Shown: one piece after another, positions 10,101 through 17,269 of the stretch | How positions within the stretch are numbered: the first letter of the stretch is position 1 | How the letters are laid out: every line of letters starts with the position of its first letter | Source of the DNA: CAMTWZ01 sp041749075 | GTDB taxonomy: Bacteria > Bacteroidota > Rhodothermia > Balneolales > HLUCCA01 | Assembly: GCA_041749075.1 (NCBI GenBank) | Contig: JBGTBY010000002.1 | Location: 1-64,000, forward strand | DNA length: 64,000 nucleotides | Reading direction: 5' to 3' | The notes under the pieces: model-generated | The model's database searches: none | The model's input: only the letters and a program-made list of their open reading frames with translations | What the model was told of the DNA's origin: nothing | Made by a program: the position numbers and the translations under genes

Positions 10101-11428
10101 GAAAAATGCTCACCAACTACAACATCCCATATGGTTCGGAACTTCTTTGCGACGAGGGCGACCTCGTGCCAAAAGGCGTGCCACTCTGCCGTTGGGATCC
10201 GTACAACGCCTTGATCATGTCCGAGATCAATGCGACGATCAAGTACAAAGACATTGTTGAAGGCGCGACATCCAGCGACGAAACCGATGCTCAAACCGGT
10301 CACCGTGAAAAAGTGATCACCGATTCGAAAGATCGTGGTCTTGTACCTGCCCTTATCCTTGTGGTTGAAGGCAAGCAAAACCGTGAAGTGGCCCTCCCAG
10401 TAGGTGCCCACGTTGTTGTGGATGAAGGTGATGTGGTATTCGCAGGTCAAGTGATCGCGAAAATCCCACGTGCTTCCGGTACGAAATCGAAAGATATCAC
10501 AGCTGGTTTGCCACGTGTGACTGAATTGTTCGAGGCACGTCCGCCTTCCGATCCTGCGGTTGTTTCCGAGATCGAAGGAATCGTGTCGATGGGTGCCCGC
10601 AAACGCGGTGCTCAAGAAATCGTGGTCAAGAGCAAAGACGGTACGGAGACCAAAACCTACCTCATTCCTCTGGCCAAGCACATTCTTGTGCAAGAAAACG
10701 ATTATGTGAAAGCTGGCGAGCGCTTGTCCGACGGACAAATCCTTCCACAGGACATCCTCAATATTCTTGGACCATTCGCGGTACAGTCGTACTTGGTGAA
10801 TGAGATTCAGGAAGTATACCGTCTGCAGGGTGTGAAAATCAACGATAAGCACATCGAAGTGATCGTTCGCACGATGATGCAGAAAGTTGAAATCACCGAT
10901 CCAGGCGATACGATGTACTTGGAAGGCGATAAAGTGGACCGTTTCGAAGTGAACCGCACCAACGACTCGCTTATCGGCAAGTTTGTGGTGACGAACAATG
11001 GTGACAGCGCTGTCGCCATCGGAATGGCCCTCGACCGTCGTGAGATCCGCGAAATCAATTCCGGACTCATCAAGGATGGAAAAGCTGAAATCGAAGCCCG
11101 CGAAGCGGAACCTGCGATTTCACGTCCAATCTTGTTGGGTATCACTCGCGCCGCCTTGTCCACCGATAGCTGGTTGTCAGCCGCATCCTTCCAGGAAACC
11201 ACGAAAGTGCTCACCCAAGCCTCCATTGAAGCCAAAGAAGACAAACTTCTCGGCCTCAAGGAGAATGTGGTTGTGGGTCACAAAGTGCCTGCAGGTACCG
11301 GTCTGCGCAAATACAACGAAATCATTGTTGGCTCGAAAGCCGACAATGACGGACTTGAAGCAGCTAGCAAAGTGTTCGAATCGATTGTGGCCAAGGACGT
11401 AGTTCTTGGTTTCGACGACGAGATCTAA
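7139..11428 (+). CDS. rpoC: DNA-directed RNA polymerase subunit beta'
   Basis: 1429 residues. The N-terminal zinc site is C66, C68, C81, C84. The catalytic Mg-binding motif NADFDGD is at 471-477. The second zinc site is near 884-900 (CETGRGVCAKCYGRDL), followed by the trigger loop (GEPGTQLTLRTFHVGGTA). With rpoB it builds the polymerase active centre. It starts at TTG, preceded by a strong CACGGAGGT ribosome site. Both large polymerase subunits therefore use TTG starts. Confidence 0.98.
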   Translation: MAFTKSEPATKDFNLIRISLASAETVLSRSRGEVLNPETINYRTFKPEKDGLFCEKIFGPVKDWECHCGKYKRIRYKGIVCDRCGVEVTRKAVRRERMGHISLSVPVVHIWYFKSLPNKIAYLLGLSSKNLEKIVYYESFVVINPGMARDLGYKMGDMLSEEEYQDVLGQLPDVQRELDDDDADKFVVMMGAEAIESLLKAIDLDKSAYKYRQAVKGETSMMRKKKYLKRLQVLESFRAANKRVENRPEWMVMRVVPVIPPELRPLVPLEGGRFATSDLNDLYRRVIIRNNRLKRLIDIKAPDVILRNEKRMLQEAVDSLFDNSRKTNAVRSNNRPLKSLSDMLKGKNGRFRQNLLGKRVDYSGRSVIVVGPELKMHQCGLPKEMAVELYKPFIIRRLIERGYVKTVKSAKKVVDRRDEVVWDVLENVINGHPVLLNRAPTLHRLGIQAFQPVLIEDKAIRLHPLACTAFNADFDGDQMAVHLPLSHDAILEASVLMLGSHNIMNPANGTPITVPSQDMVLGIYYLTKMSPVTPPKERLFSDSGEVVVAFDQGVIQIHDKITLRWETGEMIKTTTGRVLFNMIIPNDLGFKNTTFGKKELRNLILEVFTVSGTVKAAKFLDDMKDLGFATATRGGLSFSLEDIVIPDEKMQLINAAQKEVTIIQERYENGFITDNERYNQVIDKWTSTTNRVSETLFNALARDKDGFNAVFMMADSGARGSKDQIRQLGGMRGLMAKPQKSSVESSGSEVIETPILSSFKEGLTVLEYFISTHGARKGLADTALKTADAGYLTRRLVDVSQDLIITEDDCGTLRGIKIKALKDNEDVVESLEDRILGRVSMHDVYDPLNDELLVASNDLIDERIAKKIAETSIEEVEIRSVLTCETGRGVCAKCYGRDLARGKMVQVGEAVGVIAAQSIGEPGTQLTLRTFHVGGTAARMEAESMHKSKFAGKLVFENLRFVNFDDGEEERKVVLSRVGEIKIVDETGKMLTNYNIPYGSELLCDEGDLVPKGVPLCRWDPYNALIMSEINATIKYKDIVEGATSSDETDAQTGHREKVITDSKDRGLVPALILVVEGKQNREVALPVGAHVVVDEGDVVFAGQVIAKIPRASGTKSKDITAGLPRVTELFEARPPSDPAVVSEIEGIVSMGARKRGAQEIVVKSKDGTETKTYLIPLAKHILVQENDYVKAGERLSDGQILPQDILNILGPFAVQSYLVNEIQEVYRLQGVKINDKHIEVIVRTMMQKVEITDPGDTMYLEGDKVDRFEVNRTNDSLIGKFVVTNNGDSAVAIGMALDRREIREINSGLIKDGKAEIEAREAEPAISRPILLGITRAALSTDSWLSAASFQETTKVLTQASIEAKEDKLLGLKENVVVGHKVPAGTGLRKYNEIIVGSKADNDGLEAASKVFESIVAKDVVLGFDDEI

Positions 11429-11446
11429 TCACAGAATTTCTGTGAC

Positions 11447-11519
11447 GCCGAAGTAGCTCAGTTGGTAGAGCAATTCACTCGTAATGAATAGGTCGTCGGT
11501 TCAAGTCCGATCTTCGGCT
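11447..11519 (+). tRNA. trnT: tRNA-Thr (anticodon CGT)
   Basis: 73 nt. Acceptor arms GCCGAAG and CTTCGGC pair perfectly; anticodon stem ATTCA/TGAAT encloses CTCGTAA with CGT at 11480-11482, reading ACG codons. The T arm contains GGTTCAAGTCC. No encoded CCA. It lies 18 nt after rpoC and just before a terminator, so it probably shares the rpoBC transcript. Confidence 0.95.
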
Positions 11520-11522
11520 CTT

Positions 11523-11566
11523 ACGCCCCGTTTTCTTACATTAAGGAAGCGGGGCGTTGTCATTTT
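11523..11566 (+). terminator. Rho-independent terminator after the rpoBC-tRNA-Thr unit
   Basis: A 15-bp stem with two G-U pairs: ACGCCCCGTTTTCTT (11523-11537) and AAGGAAGCGGGGCGT (11543-11557), loop ACATT, then TGTCATTTT. It marks the end of the large transcription/translation block. Confidence 0.8.
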
Positions 11567-11611
11567 CGGCTCGCTTCCGCCTATTAATCTAAATCTTAGG
11601 AGTCAGTTCAT

Positions 11612-11965
11612 ATGGATTTAATCACCAAGCAAGCGAAATACATCTTCGCGTTGCCGTTCGCCGTTTTCGGACTAATGCACCTCATGATGGCCGATGCGAT
11701 GTCGGGGTTGGTACCTGCCTATTTACCAGGAGGCGTTCTCTGGGTTTACCTCACAGGTGTCGCATTAATCGCTGCAAGTGTGGCCATCATCATCAACAAA
11801 GAAGCGAAATTAGCCAGCTTTCTATTGGGTGTGTTGATGTTGGTATTCGCATTTACTGTGCACTTGGCGGCTGTGATCGGTGGCGATCAGATGGCGTTGG
11901 GAAGTTTTTTAAAGGATACGGCCCTAGCCGGAGCAGCTTTCTTTTATTCATCGAAAGTCAAATAG
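11612..11965 (+). CDS. Small four-span membrane protein, DoxX-like
   Basis: 117 residues with about four hydrophobic segments (about 8-28, 42-61, 67-91 and 98-114) and almost no soluble part. The pattern, with FGLMHLMMADAM near the first span and a final AGAAFFYSSK, resembles DoxX/DoxD-like membrane proteins, but there is no diagnostic catalytic motif. A clear TTAGGAG ribosome site precedes the ATG. It stands alone between two terminators. Function is unknown; the family name is a moderate-confidence guess from topology and composition. Confidence 0.8.
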   Translation: MDLITKQAKYIFALPFAVFGLMHLMMADAMSGLVPAYLPGGVLWVYLTGVALIAASVAIIINKEAKLASFLLGVLMLVFAFTVHLAAVIGGDQMALGSFLKDTALAGAAFFYSSKVK

Positions 11966-11975
11966 ATTAAAATCG

Positions 11976-12008
11976 AAACGGGGTGGTTGAGACGACCGCC
12001 CCGTTTTA
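11976..12008 (+). terminator. Rho-independent terminator after the DoxX-like gene
   Basis: AAACGGGGTGGT (11976-11987) pairs with ACCGCCCCGTTT (11995-12006) over 12 bp with one G-U pair; loop TGAGACG; the 3' arm ends in TTTT. Confidence 0.8.
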
Positions 12009-12038
12009 GTTGGTCGATTAGCGGTATCTTACCGGTCT

Positions 12039-13211
12039 ATGAATTTTATCCAGCTCCACCCGAAACGCGACCGCCGCTTAGCCACCGGACACAAATGGAT
12101 TTTCAGCAACGAAATCGCTGAAATCAAAGGCCAACCGGAAGTGGGCGAGGTTGTTCAGGTGCGACGCACCGATGGGCATCACCTCGGTTATGCCTACTTT
12201 CATCCGCATTCCCTCATCGCCGGCCGCATTCTCACCTATGAACGCATTGTTCCCGAGGCTGCGTTTTATACAGACCGCATCCGCACCGCTCTCGAGCTTC
12301 GCAAACGCCGCTATCCGGAAGCCAATGCGTATCGCGTGGTCCATAGCGAAGCCGATGGTCTGCCTGGCCTTGTGATCGACCGATTCGGCACGGCTGTGGT
12401 CATCCAAATCGTCGCCGCCGGTGCCGAGCGACATCTGGATTGGATCGTGGCCGCTATCGAAGAACATCTCCATCCGGAAACCATCATTCTGAAGAACGAT
12501 TCCGGACTCCGAGCACTCGAAGGACTCGAATCCTACGTGAAGGTCATCAAAGGCAACGAACAGCCGGAGTCGATCGACATCAATGAATACGACATCACCT
12601 ATCGTGTGCATCTGTTAGATGGACAGAAGACGGGTTTTTATCTCGATCAGCGAGAGAATAGATGGAACTTCAGGCAGTTTGTGCGTCCGGGTGATGTTGT
12701 GCTGGATGCATTTTGCAACGACGGCGGCTTCGCTCTGCATGCGGCGAAAGCAGGTGCGAGCGACATCCTTGCTGTGGATTCATCCAAGCCGGCTCTTGAA
12801 CGTGCCAAAGCGAACATGGAACTGAATGGCTTGAAAGGAATCCGGTTCGAATCGCACGACATCATGGAGTGGCTGCCGAAGCAAGCGGGCAAAACCTTGT
12901 ATGATGTAGTGAATCTGGATCCGCCTGGCTTCGCAAAGAACAAGAAAATGGCCGGAGCGGCGTTGAAAGGGTATCAGAAATTGCATGAGGCGGCGTTGGC
13001 AGTACTTAAACCCGGTGGAATTTTATGCACAGCGACGTGCTCGCATCACATCGAAGCGGATCGTTTTTTCGATTCATTGCATGTGGCGGCGAATAAATTA
13101 GGTCGCGAAATTCAGTTGATCCATCGCGGCGGCCAGCCGGCAGATCATCCGGTTCTTCCATCGATGCCGGAAACCCAATATCTTGACGTATTCATCATTC
13201 GAGCGGATTAA
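12039..13211 (+). CDS. Class I SAM-dependent rRNA methyltransferase, RlmI-like
   Basis: 390 residues. An N-terminal PUA-like RNA-binding domain (about 1-75, with HKWIFSNEI) is followed by a Rossmann methyltransferase. Motif I is DAFCNDGGFALHA (223-235) and the catalytic-loop motif is NLDPPGF (292-298). A TCSHH segment near 329 is typical of the family. RlmI makes m5C1962 in 23S rRNA in E. coli; the exact target here is inferred. rlpA starts 5 nt downstream, so the two are probably co-transcribed. Confidence 0.9.
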   Translation: MNFIQLHPKRDRRLATGHKWIFSNEIAEIKGQPEVGEVVQVRRTDGHHLGYAYFHPHSLIAGRILTYERIVPEAAFYTDRIRTALELRKRRYPEANAYRVVHSEADGLPGLVIDRFGTAVVIQIVAAGAERHLDWIVAAIEEHLHPETIILKNDSGLRALEGLESYVKVIKGNEQPESIDINEYDITYRVHLLDGQKTGFYLDQRENRWNFRQFVRPGDVVLDAFCNDGGFALHAAKAGASDILAVDSSKPALERAKANMELNGLKGIRFESHDIMEWLPKQAGKTLYDVVNLDPPGFAKNKKMAGAALKGYQKLHEAALAVLKPGGILCTATCSHHIEADRFFDSLHVAANKLGREIQLIHRGGQPADHPVLPSMPETQYLDVFIIRAD

Positions 13212-13216
13212 AGCGC

Positions 13217-13825
13217 ATGAGAGTATTCCTGACACTATTTATTGCTGCTCTGTTTGTGCAAGGATGTGCCAGTACGAAGATGGCGACAGAAACCGGAATG
13301 GCGAGTTGGTATGGACCCGATTTCCATGGAAAAACCACAGCGAACGGTGAGACCTACAACCAGAATGAGTTGACGGCCGCGCACAAAACGCTCCCTTTCA
13401 ACTCTGTTGTGCGCGTCACGAATTTGGACAATGGAAAGCAAGTGACGGTTCGGATCAACGATCGCGGACCGTATGCACGTGGACGCGTGATCGATTTGTC
13501 GCGTGCGGCAGCTCGGGAAGTGGAGATGATCGGTTCGGGTGTCGCGCGGGTTAGAATCGAGATATTGAAAACGGATCGCCCGTTGACGGGCGACATCAGC
13601 CGTGAAATATTCTCCGTTCAGGTGGCCTCTTTGTCGGATGCGGATGCGGCCAGAGCGCGGGCGAACGAAATCCGCGGTGGATGGGTGCAACCTGCACGGG
13701 TGGATGGCCAGCGTGTGTATCGGGTGATGGTTGGTCGGTATGGCAACAAAGACCAAGCTGAAGATACGCGTCGGGCGCTTCAGCGCCAGGGTGTGGAAGG
13801 GTTCGTGAAGCAGGTGCAGAATTAG
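13217..13825 (+). CDS. rlpA: RlpA-family septal lipoprotein (DPBB + SPOR)
   Basis: 202 residues. A lipoprotein signal ends in VQGC (C17). A double-psi beta-barrel domain follows (about 26-118: GMASWYGPDFHGKTTANGE, NDRGPY at 81-86), then a C-terminal SPOR domain (about 131-201: FSVQVASLSDADAA). RlpA proteins cut or bind denuded peptidoglycan at division sites; SPOR domains recognise glycan strands lacking stem peptides. Expected in the periplasm, lipid-anchored. Whether this one is an active transglycosylase cannot be told from sequence. Confidence 0.93.
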   Translation: MRVFLTLFIAALFVQGCASTKMATETGMASWYGPDFHGKTTANGETYNQNELTAAHKTLPFNSVVRVTNLDNGKQVTVRINDRGPYARGRVIDLSRAAAREVEMIGSGVARVRIEILKTDRPLTGDISREIFSVQVASLSDADAARARANEIRGGWVQPARVDGQRVYRVMVGRYGNKDQAEDTRRALQRQGVEGFVKQVQN

Positions 13826-13871
13826 GTTGATCGGGAATCGTTTTTTCATTCTTGCTTTTTGAAATCAAGCC

Positions 13872-14004
13872 CTAAAACGTGTTATTCATTCCTAAATAAA
13901 GTTGTGAAATCTGTGCAGTTTGCTTGGAATCCGAGACTGAAATCGTGGATTCAGGAAAATTGGCAGCAATATTCCTATCAAAAGTGACACTTGCGGACAG
14001 TGTA
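13872..14004 (+). repeat. 133-bp intergenic element, copy 1
   Basis: Shares four blocks with 16255-16387, in the same order, orientation and with identical spacing: CTAAAACG at offset 0, TGTGAAATCTGTGCA at 31, AATCGTG at 69, and ACTTGCGGACAGTGTA at 117. Sequence between blocks is largely diverged but its length is unchanged. It lies upstream of the CrtI-like gene. Nature unknown: old duplication, small RNA gene, or remnant of a mobile element. Confidence 0.75.
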
Positions 14005-14059
14005 TCTATTTAAATAACCATTCCGAACGAATTCGGCTCGCTTTCCTGTTAAAAGCTCC

Positions 14060-15544
14060 ATGAAAAAGCACATCATTATTATCGGCACGGGCTTTGGCGC
14101 CCTCGGTGCCGCCGTCCGTCTCCTCGCAAAGGGCTATTCCGTCGATCTCTATGAAAAACGAGACAAACCCGGTGGACGTGGTTATGTCTATGATGTGAAC
14201 GGATTCAAATTCGATGGCGGTCCGACCGTCATCACCGCGCCATTCATGTTCGACGACCTCTTCGCGCTGGCTGGTAAAAAGCGCGAAGATTACATCACGT
14301 TCGTCCCTTGCGATCCTTTCTACCGCATTTTCAACCATGAAGGACGTCAGTTCGATTACAATGGCGATGAGGCCTTCACCTTAGGTGAAATCGACAAATG
14401 GAATCCCGACGACAAGCAGGGTTATCTCGATTTCATCAAGACTACGAAAGCCATTTTCCAGAAAGGATTTGTGGAGCTCGCCGACCAGCCCTTCCTCAAG
14501 GTGATGGACATGATGCGAGTGGCGCCGGATCTCATCAAGCTGCAATCGTACAAATCGGTGTACAGCTACGTGAGCAGCTTCGTGAAGAACGATTTTCTTC
14601 GTCAGTGTTTCTCGTTTCATCCGTTGCTCGTGGGCGGAAATCCGTTCGACACCACATCCATCTATGCGATGATCCATTATTTGGAGCGGGAGTGGGGCGT
14701 GCATTACGCGATGGGTGGCACAGGTGCCATCATCAACGCGCTCGTGAAATTGATCGAGGACATGGGCGGACGTTTCCACTATGAACAGGAAGTGGCCGAA
14801 ATTCTTATATCCAATGGACGGGCTCGGGGCGTGATGCTCAAATCCGGTGAAAAATTGGATGCGGATGCGGTTGTATCGAATGCGGATGTGCCCTTCACCT
14901 ATTTGAACCTCATCAAGCCGGAACATCGACGCAAGTACACCGACAAAAAGGTGAAATCGATGCGCTACAGCATGTCCCTTTTTGTGATCTATTTCGGGAC
15001 GAAGAAGCGCTACACCGACACCAAACTGAAGCACCATAACATCATTCTGGGTCCGCGATACAAAGATTTGCTCACCGACATCTTTCACAAAAAGCACCTT
15101 GCGGATGATTTCTCGCTCTATCTGCATATGCCGACCTACACCGATCCGTCGATGGCGCCGGATGGGGGAGAAGCGTTTTATGTGCTTTCGCCCGTGCCTC
15201 ACTTGGCATCGGGGACGGATTGGACCACCTTCGCGAAGACCTACCGCGATCGTATCATGAATTTCTTGGAAGAAAATTACTTGCCAGATCTTCAAGCGAA
15301 CATCGTGGCCGAGCATCATATCGATCCGCTGCACTTTCAGAACGACTTGAACAGCTATCTCGGATCGGCGTTCTCCGTTGAGCCGGTTCTCACACAAAGT
15401 GCCTGGTTTCGTCCGCATAACCGAAGCGAAGATGTCGAACGGCTATACTTCGTTGGAGCCGGTACGCATCCAGGTGCCGGACTGCCGGGTGTATTGTCGA
15501 GCTCGATTATTGCAGAGAAGTTGGTGGATGAAGATTTAAGGTAG
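14060..15544 (+). CDS. Phytoene desaturase-family FAD oxidoreductase (CrtI-like)
   Basis: 494 residues, typical of CrtI/CrtN/CrtD desaturases. The N-terminal dinucleotide fold is GTGFGALGAAVRLL (9-22) with an acidic E31 and PGGRGYVY. The C-terminal FAD-binding signature is FVGAGTHPGAGLPGVLSS. These enzymes introduce double bonds into carotenoid precursors at the membrane. No phytoene synthase, cyclase or other carotenoid gene lies nearby, so the substrate is undetermined. Its stop codon lies inside a heptamer repeat palindrome, and it is followed by an HD-domain gene. A small inverted repeat CCGAACGAATTCGG (14023-14036) lies in its leader. Confidence 0.88.
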   Translation: MKKHIIIIGTGFGALGAAVRLLAKGYSVDLYEKRDKPGGRGYVYDVNGFKFDGGPTVITAPFMFDDLFALAGKKREDYITFVPCDPFYRIFNHEGRQFDYNGDEAFTLGEIDKWNPDDKQGYLDFIKTTKAIFQKGFVELADQPFLKVMDMMRVAPDLIKLQSYKSVYSYVSSFVKNDFLRQCFSFHPLLVGGNPFDTTSIYAMIHYLEREWGVHYAMGGTGAIINALVKLIEDMGGRFHYEQEVAEILISNGRARGVMLKSGEKLDADAVVSNADVPFTYLNLIKPEHRRKYTDKKVKSMRYSMSLFVIYFGTKKRYTDTKLKHHNIILGPRYKDLLTDIFHKKHLADDFSLYLHMPTYTDPSMAPDGGEAFYVLSPVPHLASGTDWTTFAKTYRDRIMNFLEENYLPDLQANIVAEHHIDPLHFQNDLNSYLGSAFSVEPVLTQSAWFRPHNRSEDVERLYFVGAGTHPGAGLPGVLSSSIIAEKLVDEDLR

Positions 15545-15610
15545 AAGTAGGAAGTAGGAAGATGTAAGTTTATACCTTCTACCTTCCTACTTCAACCTTC
15601 AACCTTCCTT
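15541..15610 (+). repeat. Heptamer-built palindrome between the desaturase and HD genes
   Basis: Four 7-bp units on the left (GTAGAAG, TAGGAAG, TAGGAAG, ATGTAAG; 15541-15568), a 7-bp centre, then five units of the complementary type (CTTCTAC, CTTCCTA, CTTCAAC, CTTCAAC, CTTCCTT; 15576-15610). It begins over the desaturase stop codon and ends exactly at the ATG of the next gene. It could fold as a terminator-like hairpin and would bury the HD gene start. Confidence 0.8.
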
Positions 15611-16150
15611 ATGACCCGCCCCGACGCTGAACTTCTTCTCGAAACTTGGATCGATAACCCAGCGCTGCGCCACCACTGCAGGATGGTGTCCGCGGCGATG
15701 CTCGCATATGCCGACAAGCTTGGGAAGGATGCGGAGACACGGCATCAATGGGGATTGGCCGGATTGTTGCACGATCTGGATTGGGAGAAGCATCCGGATG
15801 AGCATCCGACCTACGCGCTGACTCAGATCTTACCTGGCCGCGGCCTGTGGGACGATGTGTTGGATGCGATCAAGGCCCACGCGCCGGAAAGGACGGGCAA
15901 GCACCCCGAAACCGAGATCGAGCGCTATCTGTTCGCTTGCGATGAACTCAGCGGATTCATGCACGCGGTGTCGTTGATGCGTCCGGAAGGATTTGTCGGG
16001 ATGTCGGCCAAATCCGTCACCAAGAAGCTGAAAGATCCGAAGTTCGCCGCGGCCGTCAGTCGAGACGACATCCGCCTCGGCGCCGAGCTTATCGGACTGG
16101 AGCTCGACGCGCATATCCTGTTTTTAGCAGGTGTGTTTGCGGGGGAGTAG
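15611..16150 (+). CDS. HD-domain protein (predicted metal-dependent phosphohydrolase)
   Basis: 179 residues. HD-domain ligands can be read as H22, H54-D55 (GLLHDLDWEKHP), H90 and D111, the usual H...HD...D order. HD proteins hydrolyse phosphate esters such as nucleotides or cyclic nucleotides, but this short single-domain form gives no substrate. The region just before the ATG is a CTTCCTT heptamer array with no Shine-Dalgarno sequence. It shares a cassette with the desaturase gene; no functional link is established. Confidence 0.85.
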   Translation: MTRPDAELLLETWIDNPALRHHCRMVSAAMLAYADKLGKDAETRHQWGLAGLLHDLDWEKHPDEHPTYALTQILPGRGLWDDVLDAIKAHAPERTGKHPETEIERYLFACDELSGFMHAVSLMRPEGFVGMSAKSVTKKLKDPKFAAAVSRDDIRLGAELIGLELDAHILFLAGVFAGE

Positions 16151-16215
16151 GAACGGATAAGTAGGAAGGGAGAGGTGAATCGCCTCGCTTCTCCCTTCCT
16201 ACTTCCTACTTCTCA
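16144..16215 (+). repeat. Second heptamer-built palindrome, after the HD gene
   Basis: Same repeat family as 15541-15610. Right-hand units CTTCTCC, CTTCCTA, CTTCCTA, CTTCTCA run 16188-16215; left-hand units of the GTAGGAA type start over the HD-gene stop. The core stem, 16159-16175 with 16188-16204, pairs over 17 bp with one mismatch, and AGG/CCT can extend it inward. It may act as a terminator between the HD gene and the convergent tal gene. Confidence 0.8.
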
Positions 16216-16254
16216 GATCGCACAATTTCCACTCTTGCGCCAGCCAGTCAAGCA

Positions 16255-16387
16255 CTAAAACGCGACTTTCGCTACGTAAAAAATCTGTGAAATCTGTGCA
16301 AATTCCGAAAAATGACGCGCAAAAATCGTGCTTAAGAAGCCAATTACGGCGTTTTGTATACAGAAAGAGGGACTTGCGGACAGTATA
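16255..16387 (+). repeat. 133-bp intergenic element, copy 2
   Basis: Direct-orientation partner of 13872-14004, displaced by 2383 bp. The blocks CTAAAACG, TGTGAAATCTGTGCA, AATCGTG and ACTTGCGGACAGTATA fall at exactly the same internal offsets. This copy ends 3 nt before the tal stop codon and lies between convergent genes, so it is not a promoter for tal. Together the copies bracket the desaturase/HD cassette. Confidence 0.75.
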
Positions 16388-16390
16388 ACT

Positions 16391-17047
16391 CTACTTCAAA
16401 CTAGCCTGCAGCTTTTCCCAGTCTTTCAGGAATTTTTCCAGGCCGATATCCGTCAATGGATGCTTGATGATCATTTCAATCACGCTTAAGGGCATCGTGG
16501 CCACATCGGCGCCAAGTTTGGCGGCAGCGACCACGTGCATCGGGTGACGAATGGATGCGGCCAATACTTCGGTCTCGTATCCATAGTTGTCATAAATCGT
16601 GCAGATTTCTTCGATCAGGATCATGCCGTCGCTTGAAATGTCATCCAAGCGCCCAACGAACGGGGAAATGTACGTAGCTCCGGCTTTCGCGGCGACCAAG
16701 GCTTGAGTCGCACTAAAGCACAAGGTGCAATTCGTTTTGATCCCTTCGTCGGTGAAGGTTTTGATCGCTTTGATGCCGTCTTTGATCAATGGAATTTTCA
16801 CGACCACGTTGGGCGCGATTTTCGCCAAACGACGTCCTTCTTCCATCATTCCGGCATAATCGGTCGCGACCACTTCCGCCGACACATCACCCGCCACGAT
16901 TTCACAGATTTTTGCGATGTGGCCTTCGAAATCCCGCACACCCACTTTTGCGCAAAGGGATGGATTCGTGGTAACGCCATCGAGAATCCCCATGGAATGG
17001 GCTTCTTTGATTTCGGCGAGGTCTGCTGTGTCGATGAAGAATTTCAT
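16391..17047 (-). CDS. tal: Transaldolase / fructose-6-phosphate aldolase family (small type)
   Basis: 218 residues, the short decameric-type transaldolase (TalC/FSA subfamily). The predicted Schiff-base lysine is K84 in VVVKIPL; TTNPS at 26-30 is the conserved phosphate-side loop. The enzyme moves dihydroxyacetone units in the pentose phosphate pathway, or cleaves fructose 6-phosphate in FSA members; the family cannot be split further by eye. It is divergent from the RND operon, and a TAnnTTTG promoter box lies 38 nt upstream. Confidence 0.92.
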   Translation of the reverse strand: MKFFIDTADLAEIKEAHSMGILDGVTTNPSLCAKVGVRDFEGHIAKICEIVAGDVSAEVVATDYAGMMEEGRRLAKIAPNVVVKIPLIKDGIKAIKTFTDEGIKTNCTLCFSATQALVAAKAGATYISPFVGRLDDISSDGMILIEEICTIYDNYGYETEVLAASIRHPMHVVAAAKLGADVATMPLSVIEMIIKHPLTDIGLEKFLKDWEKLQASLK

Positions 17048-17084
17048 GTGAATCGGAATAAGAATATCGTTTGTTGAGATGGCA

Positions 17085-17092
17085 CAAAGTTA
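17085..17092 (-). promoter_or_regulatory. Bacteroidota-type -7 box for tal
   Basis: On the minus strand this reads TAACTTTG, an exact match to the TAnnTTTG -7 consensus of Bacteroidota primary sigma factor, 37 nt before the tal ATG. No convincing TTG -33 box is visible upstream, where the 14-bp tandem repeats begin. Confidence 0.5.
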
Positions 17093-17095
17093 CGT

Positions 17096-17165
17096 GATTT
17101 CTGCTTTCAGATTTCCGATTTCTGATTTCCGCTCGCCGATTCCCGCTCACCGATTTCCACCCATG
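17096..17165 (+). repeat. Five imperfect 14-bp tandem repeats
   Basis: Units GATTTCTGCTTTCA, GATTTCCGATTTCT, GATTTCCGCTCGCC, GATTCCCGCTCACC and GATTTCCACCCATG run head to tail from 17096 to 17165. They fill the divergent gap between tal and the RND adaptor gene, directly upstream of the tal promoter box. No protein is encoded. Confidence 0.8.
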
Positions 17166-17269
17166 TAAAAAGCCATTAAAGCACCGCTTAAGTCTAAACG
17201 TTCATTCATCTTACCGGGTTGAAAGCGATACCTTTGTTGTCTACCGTTTACCCATCAGTCCTATTCTCC

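Noticed and set aside
9056..10852. 598-codon open frame on the minus strand
   Set aside because: It lies wholly antisense to rpoC, shows no domain, and arises from codon bias of the strongly expressed gene. Similar antisense frames at 1024-2058, 7640-8812 and 14381-15418 were rejected for the same reason.
15541..15610. Heptamer arrays as CRISPR or origin iterons
   Set aside because: Units are too short for CRISPR, arranged as a palindrome, and there is no replication gene nearby.
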